Shown here piece after piece: positions 1 through 6,946 of a stretch of DNA of 7,770 bases. The translations under genes and the position numbers were made by a program. The stretch's first letter is position 1. Every line of letters begins with the position of its first letter. The notes under the pieces are model-generated. The model was given only the letters and a program-made list of their open reading frames with translations, was not told the DNA's origin and did no database searches. Source of the DNA: DASVSE01 sp036399715 (GTDB lineage Bacteria; Bacteroidota; Rhodothermia; Rhodothermales; Rubricoccaceae); the NCBI GenBank assembly GCA_036399715.1, contig DASWMO010000146.1, positions 1 through 7,770 of the forward strand, in the 5' to 3' direction.

Positions 1-3000
1 CGATCCGGGGGCGGTCGTCGCCGTGGACCCGCGCGAGCACGTCCGCGACGGGGAGGGGCCGGCCGGAGGGGATGCCGCAGATCTCGCCCGTGCGGGCGTC
101 GGGCGTCATCGTGTCGTCGGCGGGCTCCCACGTCCACGAGCCGATGGCCGCGATGTCGAGCGCGAGGCGCGCGCGGGCCTCGGACTCGCGGACGGCCGCC
201 TCGGCCCGGGCCGTCTCGGCGGCGTTCCACGTCCGCTCGGCGGTCTCCTCGACGAGTGCGATCTCGGCCGGCGTCCACACGCGCGGCGTGCTGTGGTGGG
301 TGCCGAGGACGCCCACGAGCCGGCCATCGCGCAGGATCGGGACGCCGATGTAGGCCTCGACGCCCAGGGCGGCGTACGTCTTGAGCTCGCGCGCGGAGAG
401 GCTCCGGTCGGCCGAGACGTGCGAGGCGGCCATCGTGCGGCCCTCGCGCAGGCCGTCCGCGAGGCGCGCGCCGAAGGCGCCGAGGCGGTGCACCCCTGCC
501 GCGCTCGGCACGCCGTCGTGGTAGTCCGGGCCGAGCGTGACGTCCTTGCCGTCCGCACTCACGGCGCCCGAGTACACCCGGCTGGCGCCGAGGTGCTCGC
601 CGAGCAGGCGCGTCGCCGTCGAGTGGACGGCCGCAGGCGTCGCGAGCGGCCGTAGCGCGTCCGAGAGCGTGACGCGGTAGGCGGCCCGGCGGGCCTCGCT
701 CTGGAGCGCCGCCTCGGCCATCGAGCGCGCCGTGATGTCTGTAAAGACGGCCGTGAAGCGGCCGGGCGTGTCGGCCGGCGCGGCGAAGACGTCGAAGACG
801 CGGCCCATCGCCGCCGAGCCCTCGACAAAGCGCATCGTCTCGCCGCCGAGAGCGGCGCGGGCGTATCGCTCGATCCAGTGATCCTCAAGGTCCGGAATGA
901 GGGCGCGCGCGGTCTGGCCGGCGGCACCGGCCGGGAGGCCCGTCATCGCGAAGAACGCCGGGTTGACCTCGATGAAGCGGTAGTCCACGGGTACGCCCGC
1001 CTCGTCGGTGACGATCTCGCAGAGCGCGAAGCCCTCGTCGATGGACGTGAACAGCATCCGGTAGCGCGTCTCGGACTCGGCGAGGTGCCGCGCCGCCTCG
1101 GCCGCGGCCACGGCGACGGCGACGTAGTCGCAGACGGCCCGGACGACGTCGAGCGCCCCGTCGTCGAAGCGCGCCGCGCCGCGCGTGCCCAGCGAGACCG
1201 TCCCGAGCAGGCGGCCCTCGGCGACGAGCGGGAACGCGCCGTAGGCCGCGAGGCCGAGGCTTCGCGCGATCGCCGTCTCGGGGCTCTCGGAGCTCTGGAC
1301 GTCGTTCTCGACGACGGGCGCGCGGAGCTCGGCGGCGCGCCCGGACAGGCCCGTCCCGATGGCGCGGTGCCCGTTCTGTGCGACGGCGGCCGGGTCGAAG
1401 CCCTCGGCGGTCACGAGCCGCAGGCTGTCGCCGTCGGCCGTGTAATGCGTGAAGGCCTCCATGCCGACGAGCGCGGCGAGCGGGCCGGCGAGGTCGCGGA
1501 GCAGCGCCTCCGGGTCGACGCCGCGGAGCAGGCTGGCGGCTGTCTCGGCGAGGAAGGCCACGCGCGCGGCCTGCGTGCGAGCGGCCGTCTCGGCGCGGGC
1601 GCGCTCGGAGGCGGCCCACGTCCGCTCGGCGGTCTCCTCGATGAGGGCGATCTCGTCGGGCGTCCACGCCGTCGGCGTGCGCTGGTGGACGACGAGCAGG
1701 GCCGCGAGGCGGCCATTCTTGACCAGCGGCACGGCGACGAGTGCCGCGATGCCCAACGCGCGGTACGCCGCGCGCTCCGGCTCGGCGAGCGACGCCTCGG
1801 CCTCGACGTCGGGGACGGCGCGTCCCTGGCCGGCCCGGTAGGCCTCGTTCAGCGTCGGGCCGAAGTCGTCGAGGCGGTGCCGCCCCGTCGCCGGTGCGGC
1901 GTCCTGCACGTACTCGTCCGCGACGACCGCATGGACGTCGTCGGGCTCGACCTCGGCGTAGTGAACGCGCATCGCCCCGAGGTACTCGCCGAGGACGCGC
2001 GCGGCGGCCCCCTGGACCTCGCGCGGGTCCGACAGCAGCCGCAGCGCGTCGGCGAGGGCGACGCGGTAGCCGCTCCGGCGCGCGTCGGCTTCGAGGGCCT
2101 CGGCGGCGCGGCGCTGCACCGTCACGTCCGAGAAGACCTGCGTGAAGCGGCCGCTCCCGGTGGGCTCGGCCGGCGAGGCGTAGACGCTGAACGTCTGCCC
2201 GATCGCGTTGGCGGCCTGCTCGAAGCGGACCGTCTCGCCGCCGAGGGCGACGGGCGCAAAGTGCGCGATCCACGCCTCCGCCTCGTCGGGCAGGACCTCG
2301 TGCACGGTCTTCCCGATGACGTCGAGGCCGGTCATGGCCCTGAAGGCGGGGTTGGTGTCGAGAAAGCGGTAGCTCACCGGCTCGCCCGCGTCGTCCGTGA
2401 TCATCTCGCACAGTGCGAAGCCCTCGTCGATGGTCTCGAAGAGGGTCCGGAAGCGGACCTCGGACGCGCGCAGGGCCTCTTCGGCCGCGACGCGCTCGGT
2501 CACGTCGAGGATGGCCCCGGCGAAGCGGACGGGCTCGCCCTCGGGCGAGCGCTCGACGGCGGCGTGGATGAGCAGGGAGCGCCACACGCCGTCGGCCCCG
2601 AGCGCGCGGTACTCGACCGAGTAGCCGCCCGCGCCGGTCTCGATCTCGCGCGCCGACGCCGCTTCGACGGCCGGCAGGTCCTCCGGGTGGATGCGCGCGA
2701 ACAGCGCGGCGCTGTCCGTCCCCTCGGGCGAGGTCACCTCGGCCTCGTCGAGGCCGTAGAGGAACGCGAGGCGCGCGTCGCCGGTGACGCGGCCCGTCAC
2801 GAAGTCCCAGATGCCGACCGCGACGCCGCCGCTCTCGGTCGCGAGGCGCAGCCGCGCCTCGGACGCCCGCAGCGCCTCGTCGGCGCGGACGCGCTCGGTG
2901 ACGTCGAGCACGAGCCCGACCGACCGCCGGCCGTCGCCCTCGCCAAACGTCCGGCTCCGGACCTCGACGTGGCGGACCTCGCCCGTCGGCTGCACGACGC

Positions 3001-5890
3001 GGAAGTCCACGCCGGTGTGGGCGCCCTCGGTCTCGGCCGCATCGCGGACGGCCGCGAGCTGCGGCACGTCGTCGGGGTGGATGAGCGCGCGGAAGTCGGC
3101 CGTCGGGAGCGGGTCCGTGCCGGGGGGCAGGCCGAAGACCGCCCGCAGTCGCGCGTCCGCCTCGACCGTCTCGCCGCCGATGGGCCACACGAACGTGCCC
3201 ATCGCCGCGGCCTCCATCGCGAGCCGGCGCTGCTCCTCGGACTCGCGCAGCGCGGTCTCGGCCTCGACGCGCGCGGTGATGTCCACGAACGTCAGCACGA
3301 CGCCCTCGATTCGGTCGTCGACGGTCCGGTAGGGCCGGATCCGGACGAGGTACGTCTCGCCGTCGTGCGTGCGGACCTCGCGCTCGGCCGGCACGAGGCT
3401 CGCGAGCACGCCGGCCGCGTCGGCCGTGAGGTCGATGTCGTGGAGGCGGTGCGTGACGTGCGCGAGCGGCCGCCCGCGGTCCCCGGCGACGACGTTGAAC
3501 AGCCGCGCCACGCGCGGCGTGTAGCGCTGCACGCGCAGGTCGCGGTCGACGAAGAGCGTCCCGATCTCGGTCGACGACATGAGGTGCTGGAGGTCCGAGT
3601 GGACCCGCGTGACCTCGTCCACGTGCGCCGTGAGCTCGTTGTTGACCGTCACGAGCTCCTCGTTGACGGACTGGAGCTCCTCGCGGCTCGTCTCGAGCTC
3701 CTCGGTCGCGGAGCGGTACTCCTCGTTGACGGACTGGAGCTCCTCGTTGGACGCCCGCAGCTCCTCGACGATCGTCTCGTGCTCCTCGACCGTCAGCTGG
3801 AGGCGCTCGCGCGTCCGGTCGAGCTCGGCCTCGAGGCCGGCCACGAGCGCGTCCGTCGGCGGGTCGCCGGTGCGCCCGGCGGGCGCCGGCTCGGCCTCGA
3901 CCTCGGTGAAGATGACGAGCGCGAGCGCCTCGTCGGTCCCGTCGGGCACGCCGGGGCGGACGATGAGGTGGACGTGCGTCTCCTCGCCGCCGACGTTCAC
4001 GCGGATCGGCCCGCCCGACGTGCTCTTGCCCTGCTGGAAGGCCCGGTGGAGCGCCAGCCGGAGCTCGAGCTGCAGCTCCGGCGCGACCGCCTGGACGATG
4101 TTCGTCGACGGGACGCCGCCGGAGAAGCGCAGAAAGCGCCCGGCCGTCTCGGAGAGGTGGACGATCTCGTGGCGCTCGTCCACGACGGCGCTCGGCGGGG
4201 CATACGCCTCCAGGAGCCGCTGGTGGAGGTCCGCGGCGACGGCGCCGGTCGAGCGCGGCGTGATCACGCGCCCGCCCGGCCCACGCGCGGCCCGCTGCGG
4301 GGCCACCCTCGCGGGCTGCAGTGGCATCCGCGGCAGCATCGCCGCCGCCCGCGCCGAGGCCCGGCGCTGGAAGATGCGCTGGGAGCCGTCGAGCGGCCGG
4401 TACAGGTCGTCGACGACGTCCGCGGCCTCGGACGAGCCGAGAAAGAGGACGCCGCCGGGCGCGAGCGCGTAGTGGAACAGCTCGAAGACGCGCACCTGGA
4501 CCTCGCGCTGGAGGTAGATCAGCAGGTTGCGGCACGCGATAAGGTCCAGCCGCGAGAACGGCGGGTCCTTGATGAGGCTGTGCGACGAGAACAGCACGCG
4601 CTCGCGGATCTCCTTGCGGACGCAGAAGTGGCCGTGCTCGGGGTTGAAGAAGCGCGCGAGGCGCTCGGCGCTCACGTCGGCGACGATGGCCTCGGAGTAG
4701 CGGCCCTCGCGGGCACGCGCGAGCGAGTCCTCGTCGATGTCGCTCGCGAAGACCTGGAAGGCCGGCGGGCGCTCGAGCGTCGCCGCGTGCTCGGCGAGGA
4801 GCATCGCGAGGCTGTACGCCTCCTCGCCCGTCGCGCAGGCCGCGCTCCACACGCGGATGGTGTCGCCGGGGCCCTTGCCCTCGAACAGCTGCGGCACGAC
4901 GGTCTCGGCGAGGGCCTTCCACGCCGCGGGGTCGCGGAAGAAGTTGGTGACCGAGATGAGCAGGTCCTGCAGGAGCGCCGCGGCCTCGTCGGTGCTGCTG
5001 CGGACGAGCGAGGCGTACTCGGTCAGCGACGCCAGGCTGTGGACGTGCATCCGGCGCGCGATGCGGCGCATGACCGTCGCGCGCTTGTAGTGCGCGAAGT
5101 CGTGGCCGGTCCGCGCGCGGAGGCTCGCGAGCAGCTGCACGAGCGCCTCCGTGTCGGACTCGGGCGCGCCGTCGGGCAGGCGCACGACGGCCGTCGAGTC
5201 CACGAACGCCGCCACGCGCCGCGCGAGCGCCTCGGCCGTCCCGACCGCATCGACGAGGCCCGTCTCGACGGCGTTGAGCGGCATCGCGTCGTAGGCCGCG
5301 TCCATCGGCTCCTGCGCGAGCACGAGCCCGCCGGCCTCGTGGACTCGCTTGATGCCGACCGACCCGTCGGCGCCGGTCCCCGAAAGGACGACGGCGGCGC
5401 AGCGGCGGTGCTCGGTCCCGAGCGTCCGGAAGAACAGGTCGATCGGCGCGCGGCGCTCCCCGTCGTCGGCGTAGGCCGAGAGCTCCAGCGTCCCGTCGGC
5501 CATGGACAGGCTGCGGTTCGGCGGGATGACGTAGACGTGGTTCGCCTCGGTCCGGACGGCCCGGCGGACCTGCTGGACCGGCATCGCCGTCGCGCGCTGG
5601 AGGACCTCGGCGAGGTGGCTCTCGTGGTCCGGCGAGAGGTGCAGCACGACGACGAAGGCCGCCCCGGGCATGTCCGGGAGGGCGCTGAAAAAGCGTTCGA
5701 GCGCCTCGACACCGCCCGCCGACGCGCCGAGGCCGACGACGAGCAACTCGTCGTCGGGCGTGTCCGCATAGGGGTCGTCCGGCGCCTCCTCGGGCGTCAC
5801 CGGCGCCGTCTCCGCGCCGGGCGCGAGGGCGGCCTCCGCGGCGGGGGCACCGTCGCCGGAGGGGTCGGACGGCGTGGAGGCGTCGGGCAT
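1..5890 (-). CDS. CheB-CheR-multi-PAS/GAF signalling chimera (3' end off window)
   Basis: At least 1963 codons are open from the ATG at 5890 to the window edge. Residues 1-44 are an acidic Pro/Ala-rich leader. CheB methylesterase spans about 45-225 with the full triad: Ser57 (GASAGG), His84 (LHLSPDH) and Asp175 (SGTGADG). CheR spans about 245-500, with SAM-site CATGEE at 352-357 and a DLIACRNLLIYL stretch near 450. A PAS-like domain (about 553-665) and a coiled coil (about 680-765) follow. Then come PAS (about 765-870), PAS (890-1000), PAS (1010-1135), PAS-GAF (1144-1417), GAF (1440-1595), PAS-GAF (1607-1890) and a partial PAS from about 1900. No receiver domain or membrane segment is seen. 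In this family such proteins usually end in a histidine kinase; that end is not visible here, so kinase function is inferred. CheB/CheR imply methyl-ester chemistry on Glu residues, target unknown. The start is chosen because it is the only ATG before the CheB domain. No Shine-Dalgarno is present. Confidence 0.93.
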   Translation of the reverse strand, partial: MPDASTPSDPSGDGAPAAEAALAPGAETAPVTPEEAPDDPYADTPDDELLVVGLGASAGGVEALERFFSALPDMPGAAFVVVLHLSPDHESHLAEVLQRATAMPVQQVRRAVRTEANHVYVIPPNRSLSMADGTLELSAYADDGERRAPIDLFFRTLGTEHRRCAAVVLSGTGADGSVGIKRVHEAGGLVLAQEPMDAAYDAMPLNAVETGLVDAVGTAEALARRVAAFVDSTAVVRLPDGAPESDTEALVQLLASLRARTGHDFAHYKRATVMRRIARRMHVHSLASLTEYASLVRSSTDEAAALLQDLLISVTNFFRDPAAWKALAETVVPQLFEGKGPGDTIRVWSAACATGEEAYSLAMLLAEHAATLERPPAFQVFASDIDEDSLARAREGRYSEAIVADVSAERLARFFNPEHGHFCVRKEIRERVLFSSHSLIKDPPFSRLDLIACRNLLIYLQREVQVRVFELFHYALAPGGVLFLGSSEAADVVDDLYRPLDGSQRIFQRRASARAAAMLPRMPLQPARVAPQRAARGPGGRVITPRSTGAVAADLHQRLLEAYAPPSAVVDERHEIVHLSETAGRFLRFSGGVPSTNIVQAVAPELQLELRLALHRAFQQGKSTSGGPIRVNVGGEETHVHLIVRPGVPDGTDEALALVIFTEVEAEPAPAGRTGDPPTDALVAGLEAELDRTRERLQLTVEEHETIVEELRASNEELQSVNEEYRSATEELETSREELQSVNEELVTVNNELTAHVDEVTRVHSDLQHLMSSTEIGTLFVDRDLRVQRYTPRVARLFNVVAGDRGRPLAHVTHRLHDIDLTADAAGVLASLVPAEREVRTHDGETYLVRIRPYRTVDDRIEGVVLTFVDITARVEAETALRESEEQRRLAMEAAAMGTFVWPIGGETVEADARLRAVFGLPPGTDPLPTADFRALIHPDDVPQLAAVRDAAETEGAHTGVDFRVVQPTGEVRHVEVRSRTFGEGDGRRSVGLVLDVTERVRADEALRASEARLRLATESGGVAVGIWDFVTGRVTGDARLAFLYGLDEAEVTSPEGTDSAALFARIHPEDLPAVEAASAREIETGAGGYSVEYRALGADGVWRSLLIHAAVERSPEGEPVRFAGAILDVTERVAAEEALRASEVRFRTLFETIDEGFALCEMITDDAGEPVSYRFLDTNPAFRAMTGLDVIGKTVHEVLPDEAEAWIAHFAPVALGGETVRFEQAANAIGQTFSVYASPAEPTGSGRFTQVFSDVTVQRRAAEALEADARRSGYRVALADALRLLSDPREVQGAAARVLGEYLGAMRVHYAEVEPDDVHAVVADEYVQDAAPATGRHRLDDFGPTLNEAYRAGQGRAVPDVEAEASLAEPERAAYRALGIAALVAVPLVKNGRLAALLVVHQRTPTAWTPDEIALIEETAERTWAASERARAETAARTQAARVAFLAETAASLLRGVDPEALLRDLAGPLAALVGMEAFTHYTADGDSLRLVTAEGFDPAAVAQNGHRAIGTGLSGRAAELRAPVVENDVQSSESPETAIARSLGLAAYGAFPLVAEGRLLGTVSLGTRGAARFDDGALDVVRAVCDYVAVAVAAAEAARHLAESETRYRMLFTSIDEGFALCEIVTDEAGVPVDYRFIEVNPAFFAMTGLPAGAAGQTARALIPDLEDHWIERYARAALGGETMRFVEGSAAMGRVFDVFAAPADTPGRFTAVFTDITARSMAEAALQSEARRAAYRVTLSDALRPLATPAAVHSTATRLLGEHLGASRVYSGAVSADGKDVTLGPDYHDGVPSAAGVHRLGAFGARLADGLREGRTMAASHVSADRSLSARELKTYAALGVEAYIGVPILRDGRLVGVLGTHHSTPRVWTPAEIALVEETAERTWNAAETARAEAAVRESEARARLALDIAAIGSWTWEPADDTMTPDARTGEICGIPSGRPLPVADVLARVHGDDRPRI
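242..1072 (-). repeat. PAS-GAF duplication, copy B (C-terminal copy)
   Basis: This is the second copy of the PAS-GAF module, residues of about 1607-1883. It is separated from copy A by an unrelated GAF domain. The copies have diverged by many substitutions, and any indels between the sampled anchors cancel out. This indicates an old duplication under selection rather than a recent or assembly-made repeat. Confidence 0.88.
1631..2461 (-). repeat. PAS-GAF duplication, copy A (N-terminal copy)
   Basis: This segment encodes residues of about 1144-1420 of the giant sensor protein, one PAS domain followed by one GAF domain. It matches a second segment at 242-1072 at a constant offset of 1389 bp (463 codons). 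Three anchors along the unit give that same offset: gccctcgtcg at 2420 versus 1031, aggt(a/g)ctcgccgag at 1980 versus 591, and ggtctcctcga at 1631 versus 242. In the first 44 residues of the PAS domain, 31 are identical by direct comparison, including IDEGFALCE, NPAF and AMTGL. The GAF end is also shared (IALxEETAERTW). Confidence 0.88.
3656..3746 (-). repeat. Two identical 28-bp direct repeats inside the coiled coil
   Basis: An identical 28-base stretch occurs at 3656-3683 and 3719-3746, spaced 63 bp (21 codons, three heptads). Each encodes EELQSVNEE, at residues 716-724 and 737-745. The surrounding Glu/Leu/Asn-rich sequence (EELRASNEEL, SATEELETSR, NNELTAH) has coiled-coil character. It links the CheB-CheR part to the PAS array, as is usual for this chimera family. 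The repeat probably acts at protein level as a dimerising signalling helix. Confidence 0.8.
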
Positions 5891-5898
5891 GGAAGACA

Positions 5899-5918
5899 AA
5901 TCAGTTGTACACCAGATT
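5899..5918. promoter_or_regulatory. 20-bp palindrome, candidate operator of the sensor gene
   Basis: The sequence has dyad symmetry of the form AATCnGnTGTACAnCnGATT, with 8 of 10 base pairs symmetric around a TGTACA core. It starts 9 bases upstream of the giant gene's ATG. It lies in the only markedly AT-rich patch nearby (20 A/T in 32 bases, 5891-5922), where a promoter or leader is expected. Such symmetry is typical of a dimeric DNA-binding regulator's site. No specific regulator can be named, and no convincing -33/-7 promoter was found. Confidence 0.5.
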
Positions 5919-5944
5919 AACTCCGCCCCAGCGAGGCACCGCAG

Positions 5945-5973
5945 GTTTTCAGCGCGCCCCGGCCGCTGGAAAC
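5945..5973 (+). promoter_or_regulatory. 10-bp stem-loop upstream of the sensor gene
   Basis: The arms GTTTTCAGCG (5945-5954) and CGCTGGAAAC (5964-5973) flank a 9-base GC-rich loop. In plus-strand RNA all ten positions pair, with one U-G wobble. In minus-strand RNA there is one C-A mismatch, so the structure fits better on the plus strand. There it would precede the small gene at 6047. No T-run follows, so it is not a classic terminator. It may be a leader structure or a DNA-level inverted repeat. Confidence 0.4.
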
Positions 5974-6046
5974 ACGGCACGCTGCCCCGGGTTGCCGCGG
6001 CCCGCCGCATCCGGCTCCGCCCTACGCTCTCCTCCATCTTTCCCCG

Positions 6047-6228
6047 ATGATCGACGCCCCCGACGTCCTCTACCGCCCCGCGGCAGACCAGATCAAGGCC
6101 CAGAAGCTGACCTTCCCCGCGCTCCAGAGCGACATGGTGCAGCGGCCCGCCAGCGATCTCGCCGCGTACCGCCCGGCGAGCTGTTCGACGTCACCGGCCG
6201 CGAGGCGCGGCTAAAGGTCGCGGTCTAG
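6047..6228 (+). pseudogene. Small frameshifted gene of unknown function
   Basis: From the ATG at 6047 (MIDAPDVLYRPAADQ...) 39 of the next 41 codons end in G or C, as in the real genes here. Around the CCC at 6172-6174 the coding signal moves to the -1 frame. That frame continues as GELFDVTGREARLKVAV and stops at 6226-6228, with 16 of 17 sense codons ending in G/C. Upstream, this second frame has poor G/C at third positions. The simplest reading is one lost base in a gene of about 60 residues. If the first frame is kept, translation stops at 6212-6214 after 55 residues. The tail loosely resembles the DVxGRxV motif of type IX secretion sorting domains, but it is too short to assign. No Shine-Dalgarno is present. 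It could be a decayed remnant, a sequencing error or a real short protein. Confidence 0.5.
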
Positions 6229-6243
6229 ACGCCGGGCCGGCGT
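6229..6243. terminator. GC-rich hairpin between converging genes
   Basis: ACGCCGGGCCGGCGT is a perfect inverted repeat with a one-base centre, giving a 6-bp stem with a 3-base loop in RNA. It begins immediately after the small plus-strand gene's stop (6226-6228) and overlaps the last base of the hslV stop (TAA at 6243-6245). The position suits a bidirectional terminator, but neither side has a T-run, so intrinsic termination is uncertain. Confidence 0.45.
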
Positions 6244-6806
6244 TACGTGCCGGACTGGGCCGCGGGCTCTACGGCGTCGATCTCCAGAATCGTCCGGCTG
6301 TGGTTGGTGTAGATGCAGATGTCCGCCGCGATGGCGAGGCCGTCCTCGACGATCTCGCGCGCCGAGAGGCCGGGCCCGTGCTTGACCATTGCCCGCGCCG
6401 CGGCGAGCGCGTACGACCCGCCTGAGCCGATGGCGATCACGTCGTCGTCGGGCTCGATCACGTCGCCCGTGCCCGAGATGAGCAGCAGGCGGTCCGGCGC
6501 CGCGACGGCGAGGAGCGCTTCGAGGCGCCGCAGGTAGCGATCCGTCCGCCAGTCCTTGGCGAGCTCAACGGCCGCGCGGAGCGTGTTGCCGCGAAACTGC
6601 TCCAGCTTGGCCTCGAAGCGCTCGAAGAGCGTGAACGCGTCGGCCGTCGAGCCGGCGAACCCGGCGAGGAGCGCGCCGCCGTGGAGCGCGCGCACCTTGC
6701 GTGCGTTGTGCTTCACGACCGTGTCGCCCATCGTCGCCTGCCCGTCCGAGCCGAGCGCGACGCGCCCGTTGTGGCGGACGCCCAGTACCGTCGTTCCGTG
6801 GATCAT
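6243..6806 (-). CDS. hslV: HslV, peptidase subunit of the HslUV ATP-dependent protease
   Basis: This encodes a 187-residue threonine peptidase of the proteasome-beta-like HslV family. It forms a double-hexamer chamber in the cytoplasm and degrades proteins unfolded by the HslU ATPase. The sequence starts MIHGTTVLGVRHNGRVALG. The nucleophile corresponds to Thr5, so a four-residue MIHG propeptide must be removed. Other family features are SDGQATMG with Asp21, Lys32 and Lys37, then AGFAGSTADAFTLFE, ELAKDWRTDR, AIGSGGSYA (GSGG 127-130) and CIYTNHS near the C-terminus. E. coli HslV is about 176 residues. The ATG at 6806 is preferred over an in-frame GTG at 6863, which would add 19 residues that mask the active Thr. 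hslU is not adjacent: dacB lies 140 bp upstream and the sensor gene 352 bp downstream. No Shine-Dalgarno is present. Confidence 0.96.
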   Translation of the reverse strand: MIHGTTVLGVRHNGRVALGSDGQATMGDTVVKHNARKVRALHGGALLAGFAGSTADAFTLFERFEAKLEQFRGNTLRAAVELAKDWRTDRYLRRLEALLAVAAPDRLLLISGTGDVIEPDDDVIAIGSGGSYALAAARAMVKHGPGLSAREIVEDGLAIAADICIYTNHSRTILEIDAVEPAAQSGT

Positions 6807-6853
6807 GGAGAGGGAAAGGGTTGAGACGGGTCGCGGCGAACCGGGCCGGAGCA

Positions 6854-6869
6854 GACCGCTCACGCGGCC
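6854..6869 (-). promoter_or_regulatory. Small GUGA-loop hairpin in the hslV leader
   Basis: In minus-strand RNA the segment reads GGCCGC-GUGA-GCGGUC, a six-pair stem (one G-U) closed by a GNRA-type tetraloop. It lies about 48 bases before the hslV ATG, in the dacB-hslV gap. The loop contains the alternative in-frame GTG codon. In such GC-rich DNA short hairpins arise by chance, so a role in hslV expression is only a possibility. Confidence 0.25.
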
Positions 6870-6946
6870 CTGTCTGGCACGCCACGACTACGAAGAGGGG
6901 TGGTCCCGAACCCGCTCCGGGAGGACGCCTAAGACCAGCGTCTCGG

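Noticed and set aside
23..655. A 210-codon plus-strand open frame.
   Set aside because: It is the antisense shadow of the C-terminal PAS-GAF region and shows no domain.
197..1670. The near-identical stretches around 200-290 and 1580-1670 as a transposon or assembly duplication.
   Set aside because: The similarity is diverged and extends in frame across whole PAS and GAF domains at one fixed offset. That fits an old intragenic duplication.
885..4922. A 1345-codon open frame on the minus strand in another frame.
   Set aside because: The product is Arg/Ala-rich low-complexity sequence. The overlapping frame gives clear CheR, PAS and GAF motifs throughout, so this is a GC-driven shadow.
878..5920. 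A 1680-codon open frame on the plus strand.
   Set aside because: It lies antisense, in codon register, to the CheB-CheR-PAS gene. It is open because that gene avoids TTA, CTA and TCA codons in GC-rich DNA. Its translation is Arg/Gly/Ala/Val-rich with no recognisable domain.
5905..6228. A 107-codon plus-strand frame starting with TTG inside the palindrome.
   Set aside because: Only its last 17 codons or so look coding. Before about 6172 its third positions are poor in G/C and the competing frame from 6047 is much better, so the TTG start is not credible.
6807..6863. N-terminal extension of HslV from the GTG at 6863.
   Set aside because: It adds a non-conserved Pro/Ser-rich stretch ahead of the catalytic Thr. 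The family starts a few residues before the TT pair, as with the ATG at 6806.
6904..6922. A weak hairpin (TCCCG...CGGGA) downstream of dacB as its terminator.
   Set aside because: It has only five pairs, with a competing four-pair inner stem and no T-run. It is the kind of structure expected by chance at this GC content.
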